From Enterococcus sp. 4G2_DIV0659 (lineage in GTDB: Bacteria; Bacillota; Bacilli; Lactobacillales; Enterococcaceae), in NCBI RefSeq assembly GCF_002140715.2, contig NZ_NGLE02000001.1, positions 124,001 through 188,000 on the forward strand: 64,000 bases of DNA. Reading direction: 5' to 3'. Both the position numbers and the translations under genes were made by a program. The notes under the pieces are model-generated. The model was not told the origin of the DNA. It did not search any database and saw only the letters and a program-made list of their open reading frames with translations. Positions 24,148 to 34,699 of the stretch are shown piece after piece; position 1 is the first letter of the stretch, and every line of letters begins with the position of its first letter.

Positions 24148-25904
24148 AAAAAAGACAACGAATCGAATATCTTTTTGTTGGACTCATGATGTTTGCTTTA
24201 TTTGTGGGAAGTATTTTTTTGACAGATTATTTTTTTAAGAAAGAATTATTCACTCAACAAGAAGAATATTTGCAAAAAAAAGGGGCGTTGCTGATAGAGC
24301 AATTATCTCCTGATTCTTTTCGAAAACAAGCATTCTCTTCTAAAGAAAAGCAACTTGTAGATCATTATACCTCTGACGAGAATGAACGATTGACCATGAT
24401 GAATCCAAAAGGAGATATTTTCTATGATAGTAGCGATCCAACGCTGCGCGAATCAAGAACAAATCGACCAGAAATCAAAGCCGTCCTTTCTGGTGCTACG
24501 TTTGGATCAGCCTTAAGAAATAGCGTCACACTAAACAAACAATTACTTTATCTAGCCATGCCTATCCAACAAAATGGTGAATTAGTCGGCATTATTCGTA
24601 TTGCAGAAGAAACAAGTCAGTTTTCTAAAAGCATTCAATCTTTCCGTCGTTACCTTATAATGACTTTAGGCATTTTATTTTTGGTGATAACTGTTTTTGT
24701 TTTCTTATTACTCCATCAAAAAAATGAACCCTTAGTCACCGTGTTGCCTGTTTTGAAAAAAATTGTTAAATATCCAGATGAGACTCGTTCAATTATCCAA
24801 GATTCTCCCGAATGGAATGAGCTTTATCACACAGTCAATCTTCTAAGTCAACAAATGAGTGAAACATATTTAGCTTATACTTCAACAGACGAACAATTTC
24901 ACGCTTTATTGGATGAGTTGATGATCGGTGTCTTTATCATTGATATCGATGGAAAATTACAGTTGATCAATCCGAAAATGTTCGATATTTTACTGATTTC
25001 AGAAAAAGATACAGGTAAAAATTATTTTGATGTCATTAAAGAACCTGCATTGATTCACTTAATCCATCAAGTTGTAACTGAAAAAAGTACAGTTCACCAA
25101 GAAATAAAATTAACTCATACTCCCAATGAAATGATCCTTGATATGTCCTTACGCTTTATCGAAGAAGATGGCAATGATTATCAAGTATTGGGAATCGCTT
25201 ATGATTTAACCCGTGTTAGGCAACTAGAAAAAATGCAAAAAGATTTTGTGAGCAATGTTTCTCATGAATTAAAAACACCAGTCACCTCTTTATTAGGCTT
25301 TACCGAAACTTTATTAGATGGTGCAAAAGACGATCCTGAAACATTAGTACAATTTCTCGAAATCATGCAAAAAGATGCTTTACGCCTGCAACAATTAATC
25401 CAAGAAATTCTGCAACTTTCTCGTGATGGTCGAAGCATCTCATATGAGGATCAGAATATTGTTGTCTATTCATTCGTTGAAGAAATTTTACGGTCTTATC
25501 GTAAAGCAATCAAAGAAAAAAATTTAACGATTACCATTCAGGGCGACAAGACAACTAGCTATACAACAAAGTATGAACTATTTTATCCTATCATAAAAAA
25601 TTTGATTGAAAATGCCATTCAATATTCTCAAACAAAGGGAAAAATCAGTATTGATTTTGGTTTTAGCGATGAATTCTTTTTTACCGTTAAAGATAGTGGT
25701 ATTGGCATTAGTTTAAAAGATCAAGAAAGAATTTTTGAACGCTTTTATCGGGTAGATAAAGCACGGAGTCGTCATTCAGGTGGCACTGGGCTAGGCTTAT
25801 CCATCGTGCATAACTATACAGAACTTTTAGGTGGTTCAGTATCTATTGATAGTCATTTAGGGTTAGGTTCGACCTTTACAGTTCATTTACCTAATTCTGA
25901 GTAA
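24144..25904 (+). CDS. phoR: PhoR-type sensor histidine kinase
   Basis: A 586-residue membrane kinase. Two membrane helices (about 10-28 and 170-192) flank an extracellular domain; a PAS domain follows (about 250-350), then HisKA with phosphoacceptor His in NVSHELKTP (near residue 374) and the HATPase core: NLIENAIQYS (N box), DSGIGIS (G1), GGTGLGLSIV (G2). Full length for PhoR of Firmicutes. It is coupled to phoP and ends at a strong terminator facing pstS. Confidence 0.9.
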   Translation: MKKRQRIEYLFVGLMMFALFVGSIFLTDYFFKKELFTQQEEYLQKKGALLIEQLSPDSFRKQAFSSKEKQLVDHYTSDENERLTMMNPKGDIFYDSSDPTLRESRTNRPEIKAVLSGATFGSALRNSVTLNKQLLYLAMPIQQNGELVGIIRIAEETSQFSKSIQSFRRYLIMTLGILFLVITVFVFLLLHQKNEPLVTVLPVLKKIVKYPDETRSIIQDSPEWNELYHTVNLLSQQMSETYLAYTSTDEQFHALLDELMIGVFIIDIDGKLQLINPKMFDILLISEKDTGKNYFDVIKEPALIHLIHQVVTEKSTVHQEIKLTHTPNEMILDMSLRFIEEDGNDYQVLGIAYDLTRVRQLEKMQKDFVSNVSHELKTPVTSLLGFTETLLDGAKDDPETLVQFLEIMQKDALRLQQLIQEILQLSRDGRSISYEDQNIVVYSFVEEILRSYRKAIKEKNLTITIQGDKTTSYTTKYELFYPIIKNLIENAIQYSQTKGKISIDFGFSDEFFFTVKDSGIGISLKDQERIFERFYRVDKARSRHSGGTGLGLSIVHNYTELLGGSVSIDSHLGLGSTFTVHLPNSE

Positions 25905-25912
25905 ATCAGTGA

Positions 25913-25980
25913 AAAACAACTAAGGCAACAGTCACAGAAATTGTTCTTTACTTTTCTGTGATTGTTGCTTTAGTTGTTTT
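25913..25980. terminator. Terminator between phoR and pstS
   Basis: A very long inverted repeat, AAAACAACTAAGGCAACAG... at 25913-25940 with its complement at 25953-25980, nearly perfect over 28 bp and T-rich at both ends. Suitable for both convergent genes. Confidence 0.9.
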
Positions 25981-25991
25981 AGGGGAAGAGG

Positions 25992-26894
25992 TTATTTATT
26001 GGTAATCGTTCCAGAGACATCTCTATCGACTTTCATCTCTGTAATCGGTAAGTAGCCTAATTCTTTTACCACACCTTTTTGAACATCGTCACTTAGCATA
26101 AAGTCAAGAAATGCACTTACGCTTTTATCTGGTTGTCCTTTAGTATACATATGTTCATAAGACCAGATTTTCCATGAATTATCAGCCACATTTTCTTCTG
26201 TTGGTTTTACATCATCTACGCTTAGAGCAATCGTTGAATCATCCATGTATGAAAAGGCAAGGTAGCTGATTGCACCAGGCGTTTGTGAAACGATTTGACG
26301 AACGGTTCCTGATGAGTCCTGTTCTTGAGATTGAACAGCTTGTGCCCCATCCAATCCCCATTTTTCAAACGTTGCTCGTGTACCACTTCCACTTGGTCGA
26401 TTGATCACGGCAATTTCTTGATCTTTTCCACCTAGGTCTTTCCAATTTTTTGTTTTTCCAGTAAAAATATCAATTAATTCTTGTTTCGTAAGATTCTTAA
26501 CACCGACTTCTTTATTAACAACAGGTCCCATACCAACTACTGCGACACGGTGATCCACTAATTTTGATGCATCGACTCCAGACTTTTCTTCAGCAAAGAC
26601 ATCCGAGTTACCAATTGTCACAGCTCCATCGGCGACTTGAGATAACCCAGTTCCGCTCCCCCCGCCTTGGACAGATATTGTATAGTTTGGATTTTCTGCA
26701 ATAAATTGATCTTTTGCTGCATCCACTAACGGCTGTAATGCAGTTGAACCTACCGCCACAATTTTAACCGGTTGATTACTTGTACTTTCTTTAGCAGTAT
26801 TACTGCTCTCTTTCGTTGCTGTTCCTTGATTGCCGCAGCCTGCGATTAAAAGCCCTACACTTAAAACAATTGCTGATACTAAACGTTTCTTCAT
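25992..26894 (-). CDS. pstS: Phosphate-binding lipoprotein PstS
   Basis: A 300-residue lipoprotein that captures phosphate for the PstCAB importer. Signal peptide with lipobox IAGC (Cys20), then a PBP-like fold: VGSTALQPLVDAAK, GGGSGTGLSQVADGAVTIGNSDV (as GGGSGTGLSQVADG and IGNSDVF), and RPSGSGTRATFEKW, the phosphate-binding Ser/Thr/Arg set. No pstC, pstA or pstB adjoins it, so either they lie elsewhere or this is an extra receptor. A Pho box of four repeats is directly upstream. Confidence 0.93.
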   Translation of the reverse strand: MKKRLVSAIVLSVGLLIAGCGNQGTATKESSNTAKESTSNQPVKIVAVGSTALQPLVDAAKDQFIAENPNYTISVQGGGSGTGLSQVADGAVTIGNSDVFAEEKSGVDASKLVDHRVAVVGMGPVVNKEVGVKNLTKQELIDIFTGKTKNWKDLGGKDQEIAVINRPSGSGTRATFEKWGLDGAQAVQSQEQDSSGTVRQIVSQTPGAISYLAFSYMDDSTIALSVDDVKPTEENVADNSWKIWSYEHMYTKGQPDKSVSAFLDFMLSDDVQKGVVKELGYLPITEMKVDRDVSGTITNK

Positions 26895-26927
26895 TCTTAC
26901 ACGTCCTTTTCAATTAGTTACAAACAT

Positions 26928-27002
26928 AGTTTACCAAGGACGTATTAATTTTTTGGCAGATTTTTGTAAATTACAAGTAAAGGAATGTAAATTTTTTGTA
27001 CA
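26928..27002 (-). promoter_or_regulatory. Pho box and promoter of pstS
   Basis: On the minus strand, four TTTACA-like repeats: TGTACA (27002-26997), TTTACA (26991-26986), TTTACT (26981-26976), TTTACA (26970-26965), spaced 11, 10 and 11 bases, then a TAAACT -10 at 26928-26933 without a good -35. This is the arrangement of PhoP-activated promoters in Bacillus (TTAACA repeats about 11 bp apart). Confidence 0.8.
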
Positions 27003-27050
27003 TGGAAAATCATCTTTGATTGCTTTGATAGGTTCTTTTCAAGCAAACAG

Positions 27051-27081
27051 AAAACCTAGAGAAATGTTCCTCTAGGCTTTT
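27051..27081. terminator. Terminator after the aminotransferase gene
   Basis: AAAACCTAGAG / CTCTAGGCTTTT stem about 85 nt downstream of the 27163 stop. T-rich on both strands. Confidence 0.75.
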
Positions 27082-27162
27082 CTACGGTTTATTTCATTTT
27101 TTGAACTTGTTTCTGTTTTTCCTATCCTTTAATATCCTAAATGAACGACTGGCACTTTAGCT

Positions 27163-28335
27163 CTAGACGTTTTTTGTGTCCATGTAATTGCCTATTCTTT
27201 TCATTGCTTCTTTGAGAATCTCAAAATCTGCAGCATAACTGATTCGAACATAGCCTTGTGCTTCCTTGCCAAACGCAATACCTGGGATAATTGCCACTGC
27301 TTGTTTTTGAGCTAAGTCCACGCAGAATTTCATTGAATCTGTTTCGTAATCACTTGGAATTTTAGCAAAAATATAAAAAGCTCCGTTGGGACGAGCAACT
27401 TCAAAGCCGAAACTTGTCATTTGTTCATAAACAAAGTCTCGACGTTTACGATATTCTTCTTTCATTATTGCTGCATCATTTATCCCTTCCACCAATGCTC
27501 TGACAGCGGCTTTTTGTGAAATCGTGGACGCCGCTGTCACTAAGTATTGGTGTACTTTAATAATCTCAGCAATCAAAGGCTGTGGTCCAAAAATAAACCC
27601 AATACGCCATCCTGTCATTGCATGAGATTTGGATAACCCATTAATCAAAATTGTTTGCTCAGGGATAAACTCAGCGATTGATACATGTTGCTCATCGTAA
27701 GTCAGTTCACTATATATTTCATCACTTATTACAAAAATCGAGTATTTCTTTAATACCTCTGCAATCGCTTTGACTTCTTCACGATTATAGGTCACTCCAG
27801 TGGGATTACTTGGATAGTTTAAAATAATCGCCTTCACTTTTTCTCCATGTTCAAACATAGCTGCTTCAATCATATCAGGCGTTAAAACGAACTGATTAGC
27901 TCGAGTATCAATATAAACCGGCTCAGCTTGTGCTAACGTAATTACTGGTTCATATCCAGGATAAATAGGTGCTGGCATCAACACTTTATCTCCTGGTTCC
28001 AAAATAGATAATAAACTAGCTGAAATTGCTTCAGTAGCTCCAACAGTGACCAAAACTTCCGATGTTGGTTTGTAGCTTACACCATATTTTTCCTTCATGA
28101 AAAATGTTGCTGCTTCACGAAGATCTGTTAAACCTGACATGCCAGAATAATGAGAAAAATTTGCATTAATGGCATCATGTGCGGCTGTTTTTACATGCTC
28201 TGGCGTATTAAAATCCGGCTCTCCTAAAGTTAGTTTGATGATTCCTTCAATATCTGTCACTTGTTCGTCAAACTGGCGAATCATCGATACTGCAATTTTG
28301 TCTACTTGTTTATTAAATCGTTTCGTCAAATCCAT
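27163..28335 (-). CDS. Class I/II PLP aminotransferase (PatA/AspC-like)
   Basis: A 390-residue fold-type I aminotransferase. The PLP-lysine is in LSKSHAMTGWRIGF (near residue 232), and other landmarks are LTLGEPDFNTPEHV, NYPSNPTGV, DEIYSEL and YVRISYA. It resembles PatA/N-acetyl-LL-diaminopimelate aminotransferases and aspartate aminotransferases of Firmicutes; the exact substrate cannot be told. Start at ATG 28335 with AAAGGAG; an in-frame GTG at 28344 lies in that site. The leader of about 85 nt contains a GGCACC/GGTGTT hairpin. Confidence 0.85.
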   Translation of the reverse strand: MDLTKRFNKQVDKIAVSMIRQFDEQVTDIEGIIKLTLGEPDFNTPEHVKTAAHDAINANFSHYSGMSGLTDLREAATFFMKEKYGVSYKPTSEVLVTVGATEAISASLLSILEPGDKVLMPAPIYPGYEPVITLAQAEPVYIDTRANQFVLTPDMIEAAMFEHGEKVKAIILNYPSNPTGVTYNREEVKAIAEVLKKYSIFVISDEIYSELTYDEQHVSIAEFIPEQTILINGLSKSHAMTGWRIGFIFGPQPLIAEIIKVHQYLVTAASTISQKAAVRALVEGINDAAIMKEEYRKRRDFVYEQMTSFGFEVARPNGAFYIFAKIPSDYETDSMKFCVDLAQKQAVAIIPGIAFGKEAQGYVRISYAADFEILKEAMKRIGNYMDTKNV

Positions 28336-28424
28336 GTAAGCCACTCCTTTTGCTCTAATCGTCCGATAACACCTAACTGTTAAACGGGTGCCTCTTCTGA
28401 CTTAACTTCTTTTACTTAATGGAT

Positions 28425-28438
28425 TTATGATATCATAA
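28425..28438 (-). promoter_or_regulatory. Palindrome over the -10 of the aminotransferase gene
   Basis: A perfect 14-bp palindrome, TTATGATATCATAA, includes the candidate -10 TATGAT. It looks like a repressor site. No -35 of quality is seen. Confidence 0.5.
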
Positions 28439-28503
28439 TCCGCGAAAAAATGAAATTTGTATTTAAAAACTATTTATTTTCTCTTCAAATACACAGATAA
28501 AAC

Positions 28504-28532
28504 TTGCGAAATAAGATTCACTTCTTTATAGT
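28504..28532 (+). promoter_or_regulatory. Promoter of hisC
   Basis: TTGCGA, a 17-nt spacer and TATAGT, 55 nt before ATG 28587. Confidence 0.65.
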
Positions 28533-28586
28533 TAAAAGAAAATGATTTGTAAAATAGTACAAAAATCCCCTCTAGGAGGTACACTG

Positions 28587-29651
28587 ATGAAAGGAATAAG
28601 AACTATCATCCCCTATATTCCAGGAGAACAACCGAATTATCCAACCATGATAAAATTAAATACAAATGAGAATCCTTACCCGCCTTCACCAAAAATAGAA
28701 GCTATATTAAAAAGTTTCAATTCTGAACAATTAAAACGATACAGTTCTACTGATAACCTTTCTTTAAAAAAATCTCTGGCTTTTAAACATGGTGTCACTC
28801 CAGAATATTTTCTAATTGGAAATGGCTCAGATGAAGTGCTTGCATTTTGTTTTATGGCGTTTTTCAATAGTTCAGAACCTATTTTATTTCCAGATATTAC
28901 GTATGGTTTTTACAAAGTCTGGGCGGATTTATTTCATATTCCCTTTCAGGAAATACCTCTTAATAATGCATATCAAATAAACATTGATGACTACATCCAG
29001 CCAAACGGCGGCATCGTCATCGCAAACCCGAATGCTCCAACTAGTTTAATCAAACCTCTCAGTGAAATCGAAGAATTAATTCGTCAAAATCCTGATGTAA
29101 TGGTGATTATTGATGAAGCCTATATTGATTTTGGCGGCGAATCCGCTCTGTCCCTTTTGGAGTCATACCCAAATCTGGTCATTATTCGAACACTTTCTAA
29201 ATCTCGTTCGTTGGCTGGTTTACGAGTTGGCTATGCCATAGGTCAGCCAAAATATATTCGTATCGCTGAAAGTATCAAGTCCTCCTTTAATCCTTATTCA
29301 GTTGATTCCTTAGCTGAAACCTTAGCAACTGCAGCAATTGAAGATGAAAAGTATTATACTGAAACGATAGAAAAGATTTGTAAAACAAGAGACTGGTTTT
29401 CACAAAGTATTGCTCATTTAGGCTTTCAGTCTTTTACTTCTAAAACAAATTTTATTTTAACAACCCATTCTAAATTGAGTATGGAAGACTTGTATCACTA
29501 TTTGGAAAAGCAAGATATTTTCGTACGATATTTCCCCAAAATTGAACGACTGAGAAATTATTTAAGAATCTCAATTGGGTCACAAGAAGAAATGAATGAG
29601 GTGTATCAGAAATTAGCTCATTACGTGGAAAGTAATAGAACGAAAGCATAA
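28587..29651 (+). CDS. hisC: Histidinol-phosphate aminotransferase-like
   Basis: A protein of about 354 residues of the HisC subfamily. Motifs are IKLNTNENPYPPSPK, NGSDEVLAF, NPNAPTS, VIIDEAYIDFGG, TLSKSRSLAGLRVGYAIG (with the PLP-lysine) and RNYLRISIGS. HisC acts on imidazole-acetol phosphate and often on aromatic amino acids. No other his gene is nearby, so a role in aromatic or other transamination is possible. ATG 28587 follows TAGGAGG; the longer in-frame reading from 28542 has no RBS. Confidence 0.82.
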   Translation: MKGIRTIIPYIPGEQPNYPTMIKLNTNENPYPPSPKIEAILKSFNSEQLKRYSSTDNLSLKKSLAFKHGVTPEYFLIGNGSDEVLAFCFMAFFNSSEPILFPDITYGFYKVWADLFHIPFQEIPLNNAYQINIDDYIQPNGGIVIANPNAPTSLIKPLSEIEELIRQNPDVMVIIDEAYIDFGGESALSLLESYPNLVIIRTLSKSRSLAGLRVGYAIGQPKYIRIAESIKSSFNPYSVDSLAETLATAAIEDEKYYTETIEKICKTRDWFSQSIAHLGFQSFTSKTNFILTTHSKLSMEDLYHYLEKQDIFVRYFPKIERLRNYLRISIGSQEEMNEVYQKLAHYVESNRTKA

Positions 29652-29720
29652 AAAGATAGTATTCATATTTAGAGCAAAGGAACCATGTATTGGGATGTCG
29701 TATCTTGAAATCAAAAAAAC

Positions 29721-29767
29721 GGTAAGGTCAAAAGCCACCTCTTGGGAAACATGCTTTTGACCTTACC
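29721..29767. terminator. Terminator between hisC and lysR
   Basis: GGTAAGGTCAAAAGC / GCTTTTGACCTTACC 15-bp stem. On the minus strand it is followed by T7, and it terminates the lysR transcript; it may also serve hisC. Confidence 0.85.
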
Positions 29768-29784
29768 ACTCTAAATTTAAAGTG

Positions 29785-30675
29785 TTAAAATAATTGTTTT
29801 AATTCGTTGATAAAAAATTTGCCAATTTTACTGATTGGTTTATTCTTTTGATAAAGCACGCAAATTTTGTTCTTTGTGCTTTCAGCTAATGGTACTAAAC
29901 GAATCTCTTTCTTGGTAAACCCTGTCACAACACCCGAACCAGATGCATAGGCGTCGGTTTCAACTAATAAATTCATCAATGTCCCACGATCATTGGTGTA
30001 AATCACCGTTTCTTGCTCCTGATTTTCAATTAAATCCTCAGAAAAATAAGCAAAATTACTTCCTTCTTGTGTAAAACGAACTTGGGGATAACAACAAAGC
30101 TGTTCCAACTGAATTTCTTTTTGCTTCGCAAGCGGATGTTCTTTTCCAAGGAAAATATGGGTGTTAAAACTACCAACAACATCATAGGTCAAATTTGCTT
30201 GTTCTAAATAACGCTCTATCCCAGATTGATTTTGACTATTTAAATAAATGATTCCAAGTTCACTGTGATAGCTTTTCACATCTTCAATTACTTTTAATGT
30301 TGTTGTTTCAAATACACGGAAATTTTTATATTGTTCCTTAAATTGCTGGATCACTTTCCCCATCACTTCACCTAAAAAATCATAATGTTGAGAGGAGATA
30401 GAAAAACGCTCACTGGTTGTGATTTCTTGGTAACGATTTTCAATAATTTCCATTTGAGTCAAAATTTTTTCCGCATGTTCTAAAAAAGTCAATCCCTCTT
30501 CGGTCAAAGAAGCACCTTTATTGGTTCGAATAAATAAAGTAACTCCGATTTCTTCTTCGAGCTCACGAATACCATTGGACAAACTTGGTTGTGTGATAAA
30601 CAGTTTCTTTGCTGCTTCACGAAAACTGCCATTATTCGCAACGGCTACAACATATTTCATCTGTTGAATATTCAT
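29785..30675 (-). CDS. LysR-family transcriptional regulator
   Basis: A 296-residue LTTR. The N-terminal winged HTH is MKYVVAVANNGSFREAAKKLFITQPSLSNGIRELEEEIGV, recognised by SFREAAKKLFITQPSLS. The effector domain follows (90-296). It sits 14 bases after a carbonic anhydrase gene on the same strand, an uncommon pairing, so it may control that gene or respond to bicarbonate or a related metabolite. A perfect palindrome lies ahead of the operon. Confidence 0.92.
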   Translation of the reverse strand: MNIQQMKYVVAVANNGSFREAAKKLFITQPSLSNGIRELEEEIGVTLFIRTNKGASLTEEGLTFLEHAEKILTQMEIIENRYQEITTSERFSISSQHYDFLGEVMGKVIQQFKEQYKNFRVFETTTLKVIEDVKSYHSELGIIYLNSQNQSGIERYLEQANLTYDVVGSFNTHIFLGKEHPLAKQKEIQLEQLCCYPQVRFTQEGSNFAYFSEDLIENQEQETVIYTNDRGTLMNLLVETDAYASGSGVVTGFTKKEIRLVPLAESTKNKICVLYQKNKPISKIGKFFINELKQLF

Positions 30676-30689
30676 ACGCGTCCTCCAGT

Positions 30690-31391
30690 TTACTCAGAAA
30701 AATAGACTTTGCGTCCATTAAGTGGTTGAACTGGACGATTATTGAATGGCAACATTCCTTCATGGATTCGTTGAAAAAAATCCTGATCCATGTTCTGAAC
30801 AGAATCAAACACAAACCAATGAACAGGTCCTTTTGTTGGTGGTGTTGTTAGTGAACCTAAATAATGAAAATGAGACTTTTGTTCTGGTAAAAAAATTGAC
30901 GGATCAAACCATTGCTGATGGGTTTGTGAATTCCAAACAAACGCTGCTTGCTCTTTTGAAAACTTGTTTTCTTCTGTACCAATCGTAAAAAGACAGCCCA
31001 CAACTAAGTTATCACCAGAATTATTCATATGAACAAGATGAAATTCAAGTGGACAATGTTCTCCGTCAAACGTATGCTCACTTGGTGTATGGAAATGGAT
31101 ATCGGTTAAATAATATTTTTCATCTTCAAAAACAATATAACTTTCTGTATTTGGCGGAACAAAATGAAAGGTATTCTTAAATTCTTTTTCAGTAAATTCT
31201 TCATTTTTATAACAAAAAGTAATGGCTCGATCTTCTGATACGCCATTCACTAAGTCTTTTGATAGATTGATCGGTGATTGATACGGATATTTTGCTCCTA
31301 GTGAAAACCAATCACATAACGTATGCCAATGTTCAGGACCACGATCTCCCGTATAGCCCCATTCTACATCCATATTTCTAATATTTTTCAT
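30690..31391 (-). CDS. Alpha-type carbonic anhydrase
   Basis: A zinc enzyme converting CO2 and bicarbonate. About 233 residues. The alpha-class motifs are clear: WGYTGDRGPEHWHTL, QSPINL, HFHTPSEH with two zinc histidines, EFHLVH with the third, and TTPPTKGPVHWFV. There is no signal peptide, unlike most bacterial alpha-CAs, so it should be cytoplasmic. ATG 31391 follows AGGTGGGG. It is in a two-gene unit with a LysR gene. Confidence 0.93.
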   Translation of the reverse strand: MKNIRNMDVEWGYTGDRGPEHWHTLCDWFSLGAKYPYQSPINLSKDLVNGVSEDRAITFCYKNEEFTEKEFKNTFHFVPPNTESYIVFEDEKYYLTDIHFHTPSEHTFDGEHCPLEFHLVHMNNSGDNLVVGCLFTIGTEENKFSKEQAAFVWNSQTHQQWFDPSIFLPEQKSHFHYLGSLTTPPTKGPVHWFVFDSVQNMDQDFFQRIHEGMLPFNNRPVQPLNGRKVYFSE

Positions 31392-31453
31392 CAAACCCCA
31401 CCTTTTCAAACTGATTTTATCATTTGAATAACTGTATACTAATTATGATTATC

Positions 31454-31474
31454 AGTCAATTTTTAAAATTGACT
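31454..31474 (-). promoter_or_regulatory. Palindrome upstream of carbonic anhydrase-lysR
   Basis: Perfect 10-bp arms AGTCAATTTT / AAAATTGACT around one T. On the minus strand its end supplies TTGACT with TATACA 15 nt further. It could be a LysR-type site about 65 nt upstream of the start codon. Confidence 0.5.
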
Positions 31475-31530
31475 TTTCAACAACCTTCGATAATCAAAGT
31501 ATAACATATTAGATAAAATTGATATATTAA

Positions 31531-31567
31531 GAAAAGACATGACTCATAAAAAAAATCATGTCTTTTC
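31531..31567 (-). terminator. Terminator of the pyr operon
   Basis: GAAAAGACATGA / TCATGTCTTTTC stem with A/T-rich loop, three bases after the pyrE stop. Confidence 0.9.
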
Positions 31568-31569
31568 TC

Positions 31570-32204
31570 CTATTTAATTACTAGTCCAATTCTCAGGATC
31601 TTTTTTCCAGTTTTTAATAAATCAACATCGGTTTCTTCAATGTAATTTGATTCTAAAGCAGCATCAATCAATGTCGAATAGTTTGTTAAAGTGATTAAAT
31701 CCATTTTATTCGCTTCAAAAGCTTCTTTTCCTTTTGGTAATTCATAGGTGAAAATAGCCGCTACACCTAAAACATCTGCACCTTCACGTTTTGCCGCATC
31801 ACTTGCTTCTAACACACTTCCACCTGTTGAAATCAAGTCTTCGATGACAACCATTTTTTGTCCTTTGGCAATGCGTCCTTCGATTTGATTGCCTTTTCCA
31901 TGTTCTTTCGCTTTACTACGAATATAAACCATAGGTAAGTCCAGTAAATCGGCAACCCAAGCCGCATGCGGAATGCCTGCTGTTGCAGTTCCAGCAATGA
32001 CTTCTACATCTGGATAAGCTTCTTTAATTTTTTCAGCTAACCCTTTAGCAATTTCTTTACGTACTTTTGGATAACTCATAGTGATACGATTATCACAATA
32101 GATTGGGCTTTTAATTCCACTAGCCCATGTAAAAGGATCATTTGGACTTAAAAATACAGCTTCAATTTCGAGTAAATCTTTGGCAATGTTATTGGCTAAT
32201 TCTG

Positions 32205-32208
<4 letters not shown>
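31570..32208 (-). CDS. pyrE: Orotate phosphoribosyltransferase
   Basis: Forms orotidine 5'-phosphate from orotate and PRPP. 212 residues with the PRPP-binding motif [12 protein letters not shown] (EDxxSTG) and the flexible-loop residues [13 protein letters not shown]. It is the last gene of the pyr operon and overlaps pyrF by four bases (ATGA). Confidence 0.98.
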
Positions 32209-34629
<2,421 letters not shown>

Positions 34630-34660
34630 CTTCCTACTCCTTTACAACATATTGTAGCAA

Positions 34661-34690
34661 AGAGGGGAAGCAACAAGATATATCCCCTCT
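34661..34690 (-). repeat. Hairpin in the carB-pyrK gap
   Basis: AGAGGGG / CCCCTCT stem with a 16-nt loop in the only sizeable gap inside the downstream half of the operon (70 nt). There is no convincing T-run, so it may only dampen transcription or protect mRNA. Confidence 0.4.
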
Positions 34691-34699
34691 CGGTTAAAT

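Noticed and set aside
28345..28424. A possible guanidine-II or preQ1 riboswitch before the PatA-like gene
   Set aside because: Only one ACGA-like tetranucleotide and no second hairpin with ACGR; preQ1 core motifs are missing.
28450..28586. T-box leader before hisC
   Set aside because: The leader is about 55 nt and shows no T-box sequence or terminator.
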